Position numbers and translations under genes: made by a program
DNA from: an uncultured Clostridia bacterium
GTDB taxonomy: Bacteria; Bacillota; Clostridia; Oscillospirales; Ruminococcaceae
Direction: 5' to 3'
Length of the DNA: 33,334 bases
Assembly (NCBI GenBank): GCA_947627045.1
Contig: CANQUM010000004.1
Span: 1 to 33,334 of the forward strand
The notes under the pieces: model-generated
What the model was told of the DNA's origin: nothing
Database searches by the model: none
The model's input: only the letters and a program-made list of their open reading frames with translations
Part shown: one piece after another, positions 23,086 through 30,183 of the stretch
Position numbering within the stretch: position 1 is the stretch's first letter
Layout of the letters: the number at the start of each line of letters is the position of its first letter

Positions 23086-24150
23086 CTAATCAAGAATTCT
23101 GTTAAACACTGTCTTATCCAAAAGTGTTTGAATGATTTGATATGTTGACGCATGTTCAAATTTCTGAATGCCGCCAAATTCTTTGATATTCAGCCCTGAA
23201 ACTGTTTTTCCCAGCTTATTGCTGAATTTATTGTATATAATTCCTGATTTGTCTAATATATTAACATTGCGGTTATCTTCAATTATTTTTAGAGCTGAGT
23301 ACATTCTTTCAAATTTTGAATTAGATATTTCTGATCCGTCAGACACAAAAACAATTTTGTCACATCTGTCTAACACATATACATTTTTCTCTTCAAAATT
23401 CAGCTCCAAGTCAATAATTACATATTCGTATTCACCTAATATATTAATTTCGTTTAGCAGCTTTTCTATGTCCTCCTTATATAATTCATTCATATGAAGC
23501 GGTGATTTTGCAGAAGATATATAATTTAAGCCGGTTTCATCATTTTTTATAATACTTGCTATTTTTAATCCTACGTTAGACTTCCTGCTTTTTAATGAAT
23601 AAATCAAATCACTGAAATCAAATTGTCCTTCCCCATTAAAAAACTTATCGCAATAACCTGTTAATGATAAATCCAAAAATAAAACGCTTTTACCTCTTCT
23701 TGCAAGAATCTTTGAGTATGATACTGCAATTGTTGTATTGCCAACACCGCCGCTTGCCGAAACAAATGCAATAAACTTAGTGTCTGAATCATTAAATCTA
23801 AGCTTTGCATCATCAGAAATATTCTCCGAATACAAACTTAATATCTGTTTATAAATCAAATCTGCTTTTTGATATTTGAAAATTGCTTTTTGATTATGAA
23901 GCATTTCAATATCGTTCGATTCAACTAAATAAGCCAGTCCGCACGACTCGGGAATAATATTTGAATTTACTTCAAATTTGTCGCTAACAAGAAATACATT
24001 TATTTTTGTATCATTAATTGATTTGATTGCCACATCCTTATCTGTAAAAGAGTATATTTCCAATTTATCAGAATATTTTGACATAAATACTGATGTGATT
24101 CTGTTCAAATAACTTGAATCGTTTTCTAAAATTGCAAGTTTAATCTTCAT
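23086..24150 (-). CDS. tadZ: TadZ/CpaE-like MinD-family protein with receiver-like N-terminus
   Basis: The 354-residue protein has an N-terminal degenerate receiver-like domain (about residues 1-105: KLAILENDSSYLNRI at the start) and a ParA/MinD-like domain (about 124-354) with FVSASGGVGNTTIAVSYS, VLFLDLSLTGYCDKF and YEYVIIDLELNF. TadZ proteins place the Tad machine at a cell pole. In the P-loop (133-140) both lysines of the KGGxGKT deviant Walker A are missing: Ser at the signature position and Asn138 in place of the P-loop Lys, so ATP hydrolysis is doubtful. It is the first gene of the operon, with GGAG 8 bases before ATG, and faces the invertible cassette. Confidence 0.88.
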   Translation of the reverse strand: MKIKLAILENDSSYLNRITSVFMSKYSDKLEIYSFTDKDVAIKSINDTKINVFLVSDKFEVNSNIIPESCGLAYLVESNDIEMLHNQKAIFKYQKADLIYKQILSLYSENISDDAKLRFNDSDTKFIAFVSASGGVGNTTIAVSYSKILARRGKSVLFLDLSLTGYCDKFFNGEGQFDFSDLIYSLKSRKSNVGLKIASIIKNDETGLNYISSAKSPLHMNELYKEDIEKLLNEINILGEYEYVIIDLELNFEEKNVYVLDRCDKIVFVSDGSEISNSKFERMYSALKIIEDNRNVNILDKSGIIYNKFSNKLGKTVSGLNIKEFGGIQKFEHASTYQIIQTLLDKTVFNRILD

Positions 24151-24299
24151 TGTTCACTCTCCTTTAACAGTTGATTTGGCTTTGCAATAATCACTTTTCC
24201 AAAGTTTTTAGGTTAAATATATACACTTGTTTTATAACTTTAGATTATTATAAATGAAGCTATAAAAATAAAATAATTGCATATAATATAGTCAGAATT
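24151..24299 (-). other. Operon leader between tadZ and the recombinase cassette
   Basis: These 149 bases carry the tadZ ribosome site but no convincing promoter of their own on the minus strand; the best -10 (TATAAT in CATTTATAATAATC) lacks a matching -35. No gene is seen. Transcription is therefore likely to come from across the left inverted repeat. Confidence 0.6.
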
Positions 24300-24329
24300 T
24301 TTCGTAGAATATTATGTTGTGCGAAAAAA
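24300..24329 (+). repeat. Left 30-bp inverted repeat arm
   Basis: The arm reads TTTCGTAG... to ...GTGCGAAAAAA and is the exact reverse complement of 25533-25562. Its A-run, extended to nine A's by adjacent bases, also provides the U-run of the recombinase terminator. Confidence 0.97.
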
Positions 24330-24361
24330 AAACAGCTGCAAATCTATAAAGATTTACAGCT
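24324..24361 (-). terminator. Terminator of the recombinase gene, inside the cassette
   Basis: AGCTGCAAATC (24334-24344) and GATTTACAGCT (24351-24361) form an 11-bp stem, one pair being a wobble in the minus-strand RNA, followed by G and nine T's. It would stop recombinase transcripts from entering the Tad operon in the present orientation, and from entering the right-hand genes after inversion. Confidence 0.92.
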
Positions 24362-24367
24362 ATTTTG

Positions 24368-25444
24368 TTAATGTATAGTATTAAGAAGTTCTAATTGAGT
24401 TCTTTTTAATTCAAGTGATGAATGTACGTAAATGTTTAAAGTAATTGATACATTTGAATGTCCTAATACTTCGCTAAGAGTTTTTGTATCAACTCCTACC
24501 TCAATACATCGGGTGGCAAAGGTATGTCTTAGAGCGTGAAAATTCAGGTCTCTTAAATTACATTCTTTGAGATATTCATGAAATCTGTACTGATATGTTC
24601 TGGGATCCAAAAAATCATACGTGCTTCCCGGAATAATAAAATCCGATTTTCTTTGTTTGTAAAAATATTTAATATATTTAAGTATAAAGCTAGGTAACGG
24701 CACTGTCCTCTTTGAAGATGATGTTTTCGGTTCTCCTGCGATAAGAATAGTTTTAGGTCCGGTAGATTCAGCATTAATATTCTTTATTCTTTGTATGGTT
24801 CTTTTTATATTTATTGTTGATTCATCAAAATTTATATCCTCCCACTTTAATCCGCATATCTCTCCTATCCTTAAACCCGTATTCAGTGCTATTAAAATTC
24901 CCAGCTTTGATTCGTCAATATCGTTAATTAAATAATTTTTTAATATATTTTGTTCCGATATGTTAAATACATCTATTTCAGTTTTTTCTTGAGACGGCGA
25001 AATAATTCTTCCTAAAGGTTTTTTTATCAAGCTCCTTTCCAAAGCAAATTCAAACGCCGATTTGATTATATATATCATTATTCTTATGCTTCCTGATGAT
25101 AATCCTCCTTTTCCGTCAAGTCTCCCGCATCTTAGCTTGCTTTCTAAAAACATATTTATAAAAAGCGAATCTATTTTCTTAATCTTTCTTTTTCCCAACT
25201 CTGGTATTAAATGAGTTGTAATTACTTCGTAATATTTTACATACGTCGTCGGCTTGAGACGTATTTTGTTGCTGTTCAGCCATAACATCAAAAGTTCCCC
25301 AAAAGAAATATCGTTTTTAAGCGTTTTTCTAATTTTTTTGTGTTTTAAATAATAATAATTTTTGTCCGTAAAATTCGGAACACTTTCAACATCCAAAAAA
25401 TAATCTTTAAATGATTTGCTGTTTAAATACCTGATTGTTTTCAT
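24368..25444 (-). CDS. Tyrosine recombinase (phage-integrase family), putative cassette invertase
   Basis: The 358-residue protein has a SAM-like core-binding domain (about 48-140) and a catalytic domain (about 160-350) with the full active-site set: R192 in TGLRIGE, K240 in EPKTSSSKRTVPL, H303 and R306 in NFHALRHTFAT, H329 in LGHSN and the nucleophile Y339 in NIYVH. It looks like Tn916/phage-type integrases. It stands alone, with no excisionase or other mobile genes, and is enclosed by perfect inverted repeats, so I read it as the invertase of its own cassette rather than an integrase of an island. The ribosome site is GGGAG. A promoter (TTGTTG-17-TATAAA) lies upstream, overlapping the divergent outward promoter. 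Confidence 0.93.
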   Translation of the reverse strand: MKTIRYLNSKSFKDYFLDVESVPNFTDKNYYYLKHKKIRKTLKNDISFGELLMLWLNSNKIRLKPTTYVKYYEVITTHLIPELGKRKIKKIDSLFINMFLESKLRCGRLDGKGGLSSGSIRIMIYIIKSAFEFALERSLIKKPLGRIISPSQEKTEIDVFNISEQNILKNYLINDIDESKLGILIALNTGLRIGEICGLKWEDINFDESTINIKRTIQRIKNINAESTGPKTILIAGEPKTSSSKRTVPLPSFILKYIKYFYKQRKSDFIIPGSTYDFLDPRTYQYRFHEYLKECNLRDLNFHALRHTFATRCIEVGVDTKTLSEVLGHSNVSITLNIYVHSSLELKRTQLELLNTIH

Positions 25445-25471
25445 TTTATACTCCCTTTACAATAAAATAAT

Positions 25472-25500
25472 TTTATAAATGTGTTGACAAATTGCAACAA
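25472..25500 (-). promoter_or_regulatory. Candidate promoter of the recombinase gene
   Basis: On the minus strand TTGTTG (complement of 25495-25500) and TATAAA (complement of 25472-25477) are 17 bases apart. The -35 overlaps the outward promoter on the other strand and an imperfect palindrome TGTTG-N8-CAACA, so the two promoters may compete or share a regulator. Confidence 0.5.
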
Positions 25501-25513
25501 AATATATTATAAT
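25484..25513 (+). promoter_or_regulatory. Strong outward-facing promoter carried by the invertible cassette
   Basis: TTGACA (25484-25489) and TATAAT (25508-25513) are both full consensus hexamers with an 18-base spacer. It points right, across the right repeat, where a terminator lies at once. Inversion would move it to 24349-24378 pointing left, about 190 bases from tadZ. Confidence 0.88.
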
Positions 25514-25532
25514 ACAGTTTGAGAATTATTTG

Positions 25533-25562
25533 TTTTTTCGCACAACATAATATTCTACGAAA
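25533..25562 (-). repeat. Right 30-bp inverted repeat arm
   Basis: The arm reads TTTTTTCGCACAACATAA to ...CTACGAAA on the plus strand and matches the left arm without mismatch over 30 bases; beyond that the flanks diverge on both sides. Confidence 0.97.
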
Positions 25563-25590
25563 GGCTTATTTGTTTTAAATAGGCTTTTTT
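25560..25590 (+). terminator. Terminator just outside the right repeat
   Basis: AAAGGCTTATTT and AAATAGGCTTTT form a 12-bp stem with two G-U pairs around GTTTT, ending in a run of six T's. It lies directly downstream of the outward promoter in the present orientation and would limit that transcript to about 70-80 bases. Confidence 0.72.
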
Positions 25591-25745
25591 AGTTATTATA
25601 GATTTTTTGTAAAAATGTTTAGAAAAATATATTTATTATACAAGAGCAATAAAAAATATAACCTTTATTTTCCTATTTGTCAAATTATATTATATTATAT
25701 TATAAAAATTAGCAATAAAATACTTAAATTAAATATTTTATTTAC
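25591..25745. other. AT-rich intergenic stretch, no gene seen
   Basis: Very AT-rich sequence with no open frame with a ribosome site, no hairpin and no repeat that I can support. It separates the cassette from the SDR gene promoter. Confidence 0.5.
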
Positions 25746-25774
25746 TTGTAAAAAACATCTGCTTGGGTTATAAT
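25746..25774 (+). promoter_or_regulatory. Promoter of the SDR gene
   Basis: TTGTAA (25746-25751) and TATAAT (25769-25774) are 17 bases apart; a second TATAAT at 25778-25783 overlaps. The SDR gene therefore has its own promoter, independent of the cassette. Confidence 0.75.
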
Positions 25775-25805
25775 ACTTATAATCAGTAATGAAAGAAGGG
25801 CTTTT

Positions 25806-26564
25806 ATGAAAACTGCACTTGTAACAGGAGCCAGCTCGGGAATTGGGTATGAAATATCACGGGTGTTGAGCCATTTGGGCTATGAGCTTATATTGGTCGC
25901 TAGGCGTGAGGACAGATTGTTAGAACTGCAAAAGGTTCTTGAGACGCATTCTGAAATTGTTTTATGCGATTTATCCAAAGAAGATGAATGTAAAGAGCTT
26001 TATAAAAAGGTTAAGGAAAAAGATATTTCTGTACTGATTAACAATGCAGGGTTCGGTCTTTGCGGGAATTTTACCGAAACCGACTTGGATAAAGAGCTTT
26101 CTATGATAAATGTAAATGTCAAAGCCGTCCACATTCTGACAAAGCTGTTTTTAAAGGATTTTGTCAAAAAAGACGACGGCTATATTCTAAATGTTGCTTC
26201 GTCGGCAGGATTAATGGCAGGCGGACCTCTGATGGCAACATACTACGCAACTAAAGCATATGTCGTTGATCTAACCCGTGCTGTCAACACTGAGCTTGCA
26301 GATATGGGAAGTAACGTATATGTAGGAGCTTTGTGTCCGGGACCTGTGGATACAGAATTCAGCGAAGTTGCCGATGTTAAATTTGAAATGAAAGGCATAA
26401 GCAAAAAGTACTGCGCTAAATATGCCCTTTACAATATGTTTGAAAACCGAAAAATGATAATAGTTCCAACAGCTGAAATGAAACTGTCCGTATGCGCTTC
26501 AAGATTTATACCTACACGACCGCTTTTGGAAATTACAAAGCTTATTCAAAAAAAGAAGCAATAA
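25806..26564 (+). CDS. Short-chain dehydrogenase/reductase
   Basis: The 252-residue protein is a classical SDR: TGASSGIG at 7-14 binds the dinucleotide, VARRED with R33-R34 suggests NADPH preference, NNAG at 79-82 is the fold signature, and the catalytic set is S132/S133, Y146 and K150 (YYATK). The C-terminal part, with MKLSVCASRFIPTRPLL, resembles the DltE/YqjQ-like branch of membrane-associated reductases whose substrates are mostly unknown. It is monocistronic, with AAGAAGGG before ATG and its own promoter. Substrate not deducible. Confidence 0.92.
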   Translation: MKTALVTGASSGIGYEISRVLSHLGYELILVARREDRLLELQKVLETHSEIVLCDLSKEDECKELYKKVKEKDISVLINNAGFGLCGNFTETDLDKELSMINVNVKAVHILTKLFLKDFVKKDDGYILNVASSAGLMAGGPLMATYYATKAYVVDLTRAVNTELADMGSNVYVGALCPGPVDTEFSEVADVKFEMKGISKKYCAKYALYNMFENRKMIIVPTAEMKLSVCASRFIPTRPLLEITKLIQKKKQ

Positions 26565-26647
26565 TATATTATGGTTATTTATTATTTTCGCTTTAAAATT
26601 GTGAAAAATATATAATATTCTATTACTTTTTTTGGCTATTTAGTACA

Positions 26648-26676
26648 TTGAATAACTGGATTAATTGTAGTAAAAT
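26648..26676 (+). promoter_or_regulatory. Candidate promoter of the secreted anchored protein
   Basis: TTGAAT (26648-26653) and TAAAAT (26671-26676) are 17 bases apart, about 37 bases before the start codon. Confidence 0.5.
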
Positions 26677-26713
26677 TTATAGTGTAAAATAATATGTAAA
26701 GGAGTTTTAGAAT

Positions 26714-27532
26714 ATGAAACTTAAAAGAATTATTGCAGGGGTTGCTGCAATGGCATTAGCTGCTTCAACTTGTGCAAGTTTTTCAGCATCAGCTGCTGAA
26801 AGCTATAACGCATTTCTAATGTTCGCAGACCATAACTGGCTATGGCAAAGTATGGCTGCTCAGGCAGGCGGTCAAGGTTACGGCGTTGACGCTCAAATCA
26901 CTAAAGACGGTGAGTATACTGTTTCTATCACCAGCGATTCTGTTGACAAAAATGAAAATGGTGATAACGAACACGGAAAAGGCGGAACTGAATATGCAAG
27001 CGGTGCAGTTGTTTTCTGCGTTGATATTACAGGTATCTTAAAATGTAAAACTTTTAACGCTAATAATGAAAAGAAAAACGGCGTTACAAAGAACGGTACT
27101 TATGACGAAAAAGACATCACATGTAAATTAAAGAGCATTAAGCAGGACGGTAAGGAATTAAAGTTTGACGCTAGCAAGATTCTATATGGTAATATTGAGG
27201 ATCAGAACACAAACTACAGAATTGAAATCTATAACACATATGGTAAGACAAAAGATAATCCTCCAATTGAACAGGCTGAGGTAATGTGGTCAAAGAGCTT
27301 AGATGTTACTTTTGAGATTTCAGGTCTCAAGGGCAGTGAAAAGAAATCAACAAAGGCTGCTGCTAACAATAATGACGCACAACCTACAACAACTGCTGCA
27401 GTAGGCGGCGGTGCTGACACAGCTGCTGCTAATACTACTTCAAATACAAATACCGGTGCAGAGACAGGTCTTGCTCTTATCGGTCTTGCTCTTGCAGGCG
27501 GTGCAATCGTTCTTACAAAGAAGAGAAAGTAA
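26714..27532 (+). CDS. Secreted protein with sortase-like C-terminal anchor
   Basis: The 272-residue protein has a signal peptide (residues 1-28, SASA before AES), a beta-rich domain of about 175 residues with conserved Trp (HNWLWQS) and repeated Gly/Thr strands, a linker of Ala/Thr/Asn (about 210-245), then NTNTGAETG, a membrane helix (about 253-267) and KKRK. The tail has the layout of a cell-wall sorting signal but with TGAETG instead of LPxTG. Similar proteins are frequent in Ruminococcus. The middle domain resembles carbohydrate-facing surface domains but I cannot assign a ligand. GGAG is 9 bases before ATG; a terminator follows. Confidence 0.78.
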   Translation: MKLKRIIAGVAAMALAASTCASFSASAAESYNAFLMFADHNWLWQSMAAQAGGQGYGVDAQITKDGEYTVSITSDSVDKNENGDNEHGKGGTEYASGAVVFCVDITGILKCKTFNANNEKKNGVTKNGTYDEKDITCKLKSIKQDGKELKFDASKILYGNIEDQNTNYRIEIYNTYGKTKDNPPIEQAEVMWSKSLDVTFEISGLKGSEKKSTKAAANNNDAQPTTTAAVGGGADTAAANTTSNTNTGAETGLALIGLALAGGAIVLTKKRK

Positions 27533-27556
27533 ATTTGTAACTTTTAATAATAAATG

Positions 27557-27583
27557 AAAAGGATCTCGTATGAGGTCCTTTTT
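27557..27583 (+). terminator. Terminator of the secreted anchored protein gene
   Basis: AAAAGGATCTC and GAGGTCCTTTT form an 11-bp stem with a GTAT loop, ending in a run of five T's. Confidence 0.88.
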
Positions 27584-27601
27584 CTATGCAAACAAAAATT
27601 G

Positions 27602-27629
27602 TCCATTGTCAATTTTCAATTATCAATTT
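27602..27629. repeat. Short 7-base tandem repeat (TCAATTx)
   Basis: TCCATTG, TCAATTT, TCAATTA and TCAATTT follow one another. Such CAATT runs are common between clostridial genes; no function is assigned. Confidence 0.6.
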
Positions 27630-27647
27630 TAATAAAATAAATCTTGT

Positions 27648-27676
27648 TTGACAATGTAAAAAAAATATGCTATACT
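27648..27676 (+). promoter_or_regulatory. Promoter of the RNase P RNA gene
   Basis: TTGACA (27648-27653) and TATACT (27671-27676) are 17 bases apart, placing the transcription start at about 27683, the expected 5' end of the RNA. Confidence 0.88.
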
Positions 27677-27682
27677 TCCCTT

Positions 27683-28024
27683 GCGAGTAAGCTATGCGGT
27701 AGCTGGACGGTGTTACGTTCAGAGGAAAGTCCGAGCATCACAGAGCAGGATAGCTGCTAACGGCAGCCGAGGGCGACCTTAGGGCTAGTGCAACAGAAAT
27801 ATACCGCCTTTTATAAGGTAAGGTTGGAATGGCGAGGTAAGAGCTCACCGGAATGCGGGAGACCGCATTGCCATGTAAACCCTATCCGATGTAACTCCAA
27901 TGGTAAGTGCAAAGCCAATGGCTGCTCGTCAGGCTTTGGCTTATAGGGGGCTTGAACCTTATGGCGACATAAGGTCTAGATAGATTACCGCACACGACAA
28001 AACTCGGCTTATCGGCTTGGTCGC
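27683..28024 (+). ncRNA. rnpB: RNase P RNA, catalytic subunit
   Basis: The region carries the conserved RNase P core: GAGGAAAGTCCGAGCATCAC (J3/P4 region), AGTGCAACAGAAATATACCGCC, GGTAAGGTTGGAATGGCGAG and, near the 3' end, TAGATAGATTACCGC with the P4 partner. P1 forms between GCGAGTAAGC at 27683-27692 and GCTTGGTCGC at 28015-28024 (8 of 10 pairs plus a wobble). Length of about 342 bases is normal. This ribozyme cuts the 5' leader from pre-tRNAs with the RnpA protein, whose gene is elsewhere. Its promoter and terminator are both present. Confidence 0.96.
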
Positions 28025-28036
28025 ATTACTAGCATA

Positions 28037-28068
28037 AAAAGACTTGACTGTTATTAGTCAGGTCTTTT
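28037..28068 (+). terminator. Terminator of rnpB
   Basis: AAAAGACTTGACT and AGTCAGGTCTTTT form a 13-bp stem with one wobble around GTTATT, ending in four T's. Confidence 0.88.
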
Positions 28069-28098
28069 GTAATACATAAAATTAATTATAAAAAGTCC

Positions 28099-28127
28099 TT
28101 GACAAATGCTTTTTGATTGTATATAAT
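28099..28127 (+). promoter_or_regulatory. Promoter of the T-box/ilvB operon
   Basis: TTGACA (28099-28104) and TATAAT (28122-28127) are consensus with a 17-base spacer, just before the T-box leader. Confidence 0.92.
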
Positions 28128-28133
28128 GTGAAT

Positions 28134-28412
28134 TAGTGTAAAAGCTATGACGAGGACGAATAGGTTTTAGCCTTTTCAGAAAGCTGACGGCTGATGTGAG
28201 TCAGTAAGACTTGACCAGTATTTTATCACCTCTGAGCTGACGGCTGAAATTTCCAGTAAGCTGGTTCGGGAACTCCCGTTATCGAGTAAAGCATTGTCTG
28301 ATGCTTGTGAGGGTAATGGATATACATAAAACCATTGCCGAATAAGAGTGGTAACACGAACGATTTTCGCTTCGTCTCTTAAAGTATATGCTTTTTGAGT
28401 GGGGCGTTTTTT
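28134..28412 (+). promoter_or_regulatory. T-box leader, isoleucine (AUC) specifier
   Basis: Stem I features are clear: GACGAGGACGAATAGG near the base, AGAAAGCTGACGGCTGATGTGA in two adjoining parts in the upper stem, and ATC at 28225-28227 directly before ACCTCTGAGC, the position of the specifier codon, so the sensed tRNA should be tRNA-Ile (GAU). The T-box sequence is an unusual variant, AATAAGAGTGGTAACACG at 28341-28358; its TGGT pairs with an ACCA tRNA end, matching the A73 expected of tRNA-Ile. The competing terminator is 28368-28412. Uncharged tRNA-Ile should allow expression of ilvB and cimA. Confidence 0.92.
28368..28412 (+). terminator. T-box attenuator terminator
   Basis: CGCTTCGTCTC with TTAAAG pairs with CTTTTTGAG and TGGGGCG around TATATG, followed by six T's. 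It is mutually exclusive with the T-box antiterminator. Confidence 0.82.
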
Positions 28413-28464
28413 ATTGCTAAATAATTAAAACAAGCGTAAATGTTACGCAGGAATGGGGATCAAT

Positions 28465-30153
28465 ATGAAGTTAAACGGTTCTGATATTATTATTGAATGT
28501 CTTTTGGAGCAAGGGGTAGACACTGTATTCGGGTACCCTGGAGGTGCTGTATTAAACATTTATGACGCTCTCTATAAATACAAGAAAAAAATCAGACACG
28601 TTATCACTGCTCATGAGCAGGGCGCTTGCCATGCCGCAGACGGATATTCAAGAACAACAGGTAAAACAGGTGTTGTGATAGCCACATCAGGTCCCGGTGC
28701 AACTAATCTTGTAACAGGAATTGCAACGGCACATATGGATTCGATACCGCTTGTTGCGATAACAGGTAATGTCGGCACTTCCCTGCTTGGGCTTGACTCG
28801 TTTCAGGAGGTCGACATATGCGGAATAACTATGCCTATAACAAAACACAACTACATAGTAAAGGATATAAACAAACTCGCCGATACTATAAGAGAAGCAT
28901 TTTATATTGCAAACGAAGGCAGAAAAGGCCCTGTACTTATTGACATTCCAAAAGATATAACCGCCGCTGTTTGCGAATACAAAAAGAAAGCTCCTATCAC
29001 GCCTGTTTTTCACAACCCTGATAACATAAATGAACAATGTGAAAAAGTTGCTGAACTCATAAAAGAAAGTAAAAAACCTTTCATTTATGCAGGCGGCGGA
29101 GTTGTCTCAGCTGACGCAAAGGACGATTTTGAAACGCTTGTTGAAAAAATCAACGCTCCTGTTTCTCTTTCTCTTATGGGACAGTGCGCATTTGATAACA
29201 CTAATAAACTTTACACGGGTATGCTCGGTATGCACGGAACAAAAACAAGTGCACTGGCACTTCAAAACTGCGATTTGTTTATTGTGTTCGGTTCGAGATT
29301 TTCAGACAGAGTTTTATGCAATGCGAATACCTTTGCTAAAGGGAAAAAAATTATTCACATAGACATTGACCCGGCAGAGATAGGAAAGAATGTCAACGCT
29401 TATTTATCTGTAAACGGCGACGTTAAATACATAATAAATAAGCTCGACAGTCTAATTTCACAACAAGACCACAGTTCCTGGATCAATCAAATTTCAGAAT
29501 GGAAAAAGGATTATCCGCTTCATATGAAGCCTTTTAAAAATGACAGCGAGGTTCTTCCAAGCGATGTTATAACTACCCTCGATGAATTAACAAACGGAAA
29601 AGCAATTATAACTACAGAAGTAGGTCAGCATCAGATGTGGGCAGCACAGTTCTATAACTTCAAAACTGCCAGACAGTTTGCCTCAAGCGGAGGACTCGGC
29701 ACTATGGGATACGGACTCGGTGCGTCAATAGGCTCAAAAATCGGCAACCCTGACTCGCCTGTTATAAATATCGCCGGAGACGGCAGCTTCTTTATGAACT
29801 TAAACGAGCTGTCAACTCTGAAAAAACACAATATACCTGTGATAGAACTGGTATTCAACAACAATGTGCTTGGAATGGTTCGCCAATGGCAAAGACTTTT
29901 CTATAAAAAACATTTTTCTGAAACCGATATTAACAGGAATACCGATTATATGAAGCTCGCCGACGCCTTCGGCATAAACGGTTATGTTATAGAAAAGAAA
30001 TCCGATATTAAGACTGTTCTTGAAAAAGCGCTTAAATCGGGTAAGCCTTGTCTTATAGATTGCAGAATCAACAAGGACATAAACGTTCTTCCGATGGTTC
30101 CGGCAGGGGCTGACATCAACGATCAGATTATGGAAATTGAGATAGACGACTGA
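28465..30153 (+). CDS. ilvB: Acetolactate/acetohydroxyacid synthase large subunit
   Basis: The 562-residue enzyme condenses pyruvate with pyruvate or 2-oxobutyrate, the shared step of valine/leucine and isoleucine synthesis, using ThDP, Mg and FAD. It has the Pyr domain with catalytic Glu in HEQGACHAADGYSR, the central FAD-linked domain, and the PP domain with GDGSFFMNLNEL and NNNVLGMVRQWQ. I place the start at ATG 28465 because GGGG lies 6 bases before it; an ATG at 28453 touches its AGGA. No regulatory subunit gene (ilvN) follows. It is 30 bases from cimA and under the isoleucine T-box. Confidence 0.95.
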   Translation: MKLNGSDIIIECLLEQGVDTVFGYPGGAVLNIYDALYKYKKKIRHVITAHEQGACHAADGYSRTTGKTGVVIATSGPGATNLVTGIATAHMDSIPLVAITGNVGTSLLGLDSFQEVDICGITMPITKHNYIVKDINKLADTIREAFYIANEGRKGPVLIDIPKDITAAVCEYKKKAPITPVFHNPDNINEQCEKVAELIKESKKPFIYAGGGVVSADAKDDFETLVEKINAPVSLSLMGQCAFDNTNKLYTGMLGMHGTKTSALALQNCDLFIVFGSRFSDRVLCNANTFAKGKKIIHIDIDPAEIGKNVNAYLSVNGDVKYIINKLDSLISQQDHSSWINQISEWKKDYPLHMKPFKNDSEVLPSDVITTLDELTNGKAIITTEVGQHQMWAAQFYNFKTARQFASSGGLGTMGYGLGASIGSKIGNPDSPVINIAGDGSFFMNLNELSTLKKHNIPVIELVFNNNVLGMVRQWQRLFYKKHFSETDINRNTDYMKLADAFGINGYVIEKKSDIKTVLEKALKSGKPCLIDCRINKDINVLPMVPAGADINDQIMEIEIDD

Positions 30154-30183
30154 TAAACGATTGCTAAGAATGGAGAGATAAAT

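Larger units (their letters stand above)
24300..25562. mobile_element. Candidate invertible promoter-recombinase cassette
   Basis: Perfect 30-bp inverted repeats (24300-24329 and 25533-25562) bound a tyrosine recombinase gene, its terminator at the left end and an outward-facing consensus promoter at the right end. The repeats differ outside the 30 bases, and no target duplication is seen. This is the layout of a self-encoded DNA inversion switch. If it flips, coordinate x becomes 49862-x and the promoter would face the Tad operon. Inversion itself has not been observed in this single sequence. Confidence 0.82.

Noticed and set aside
24300-25562. Reading the recombinase region as an integrated island or phage remnant
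   Set aside because: The bounding repeats are inverted, not direct, there are no excisionase, replication or cargo genes, and a promoter and terminators are arranged at the edges. An inversion cassette explains this better.
27602-27629. 7-base repeat as iterons of an origin or a binding-site array
   Set aside because: Only three to four imperfect copies in an AT-rich spacer, with no replication gene nearby.
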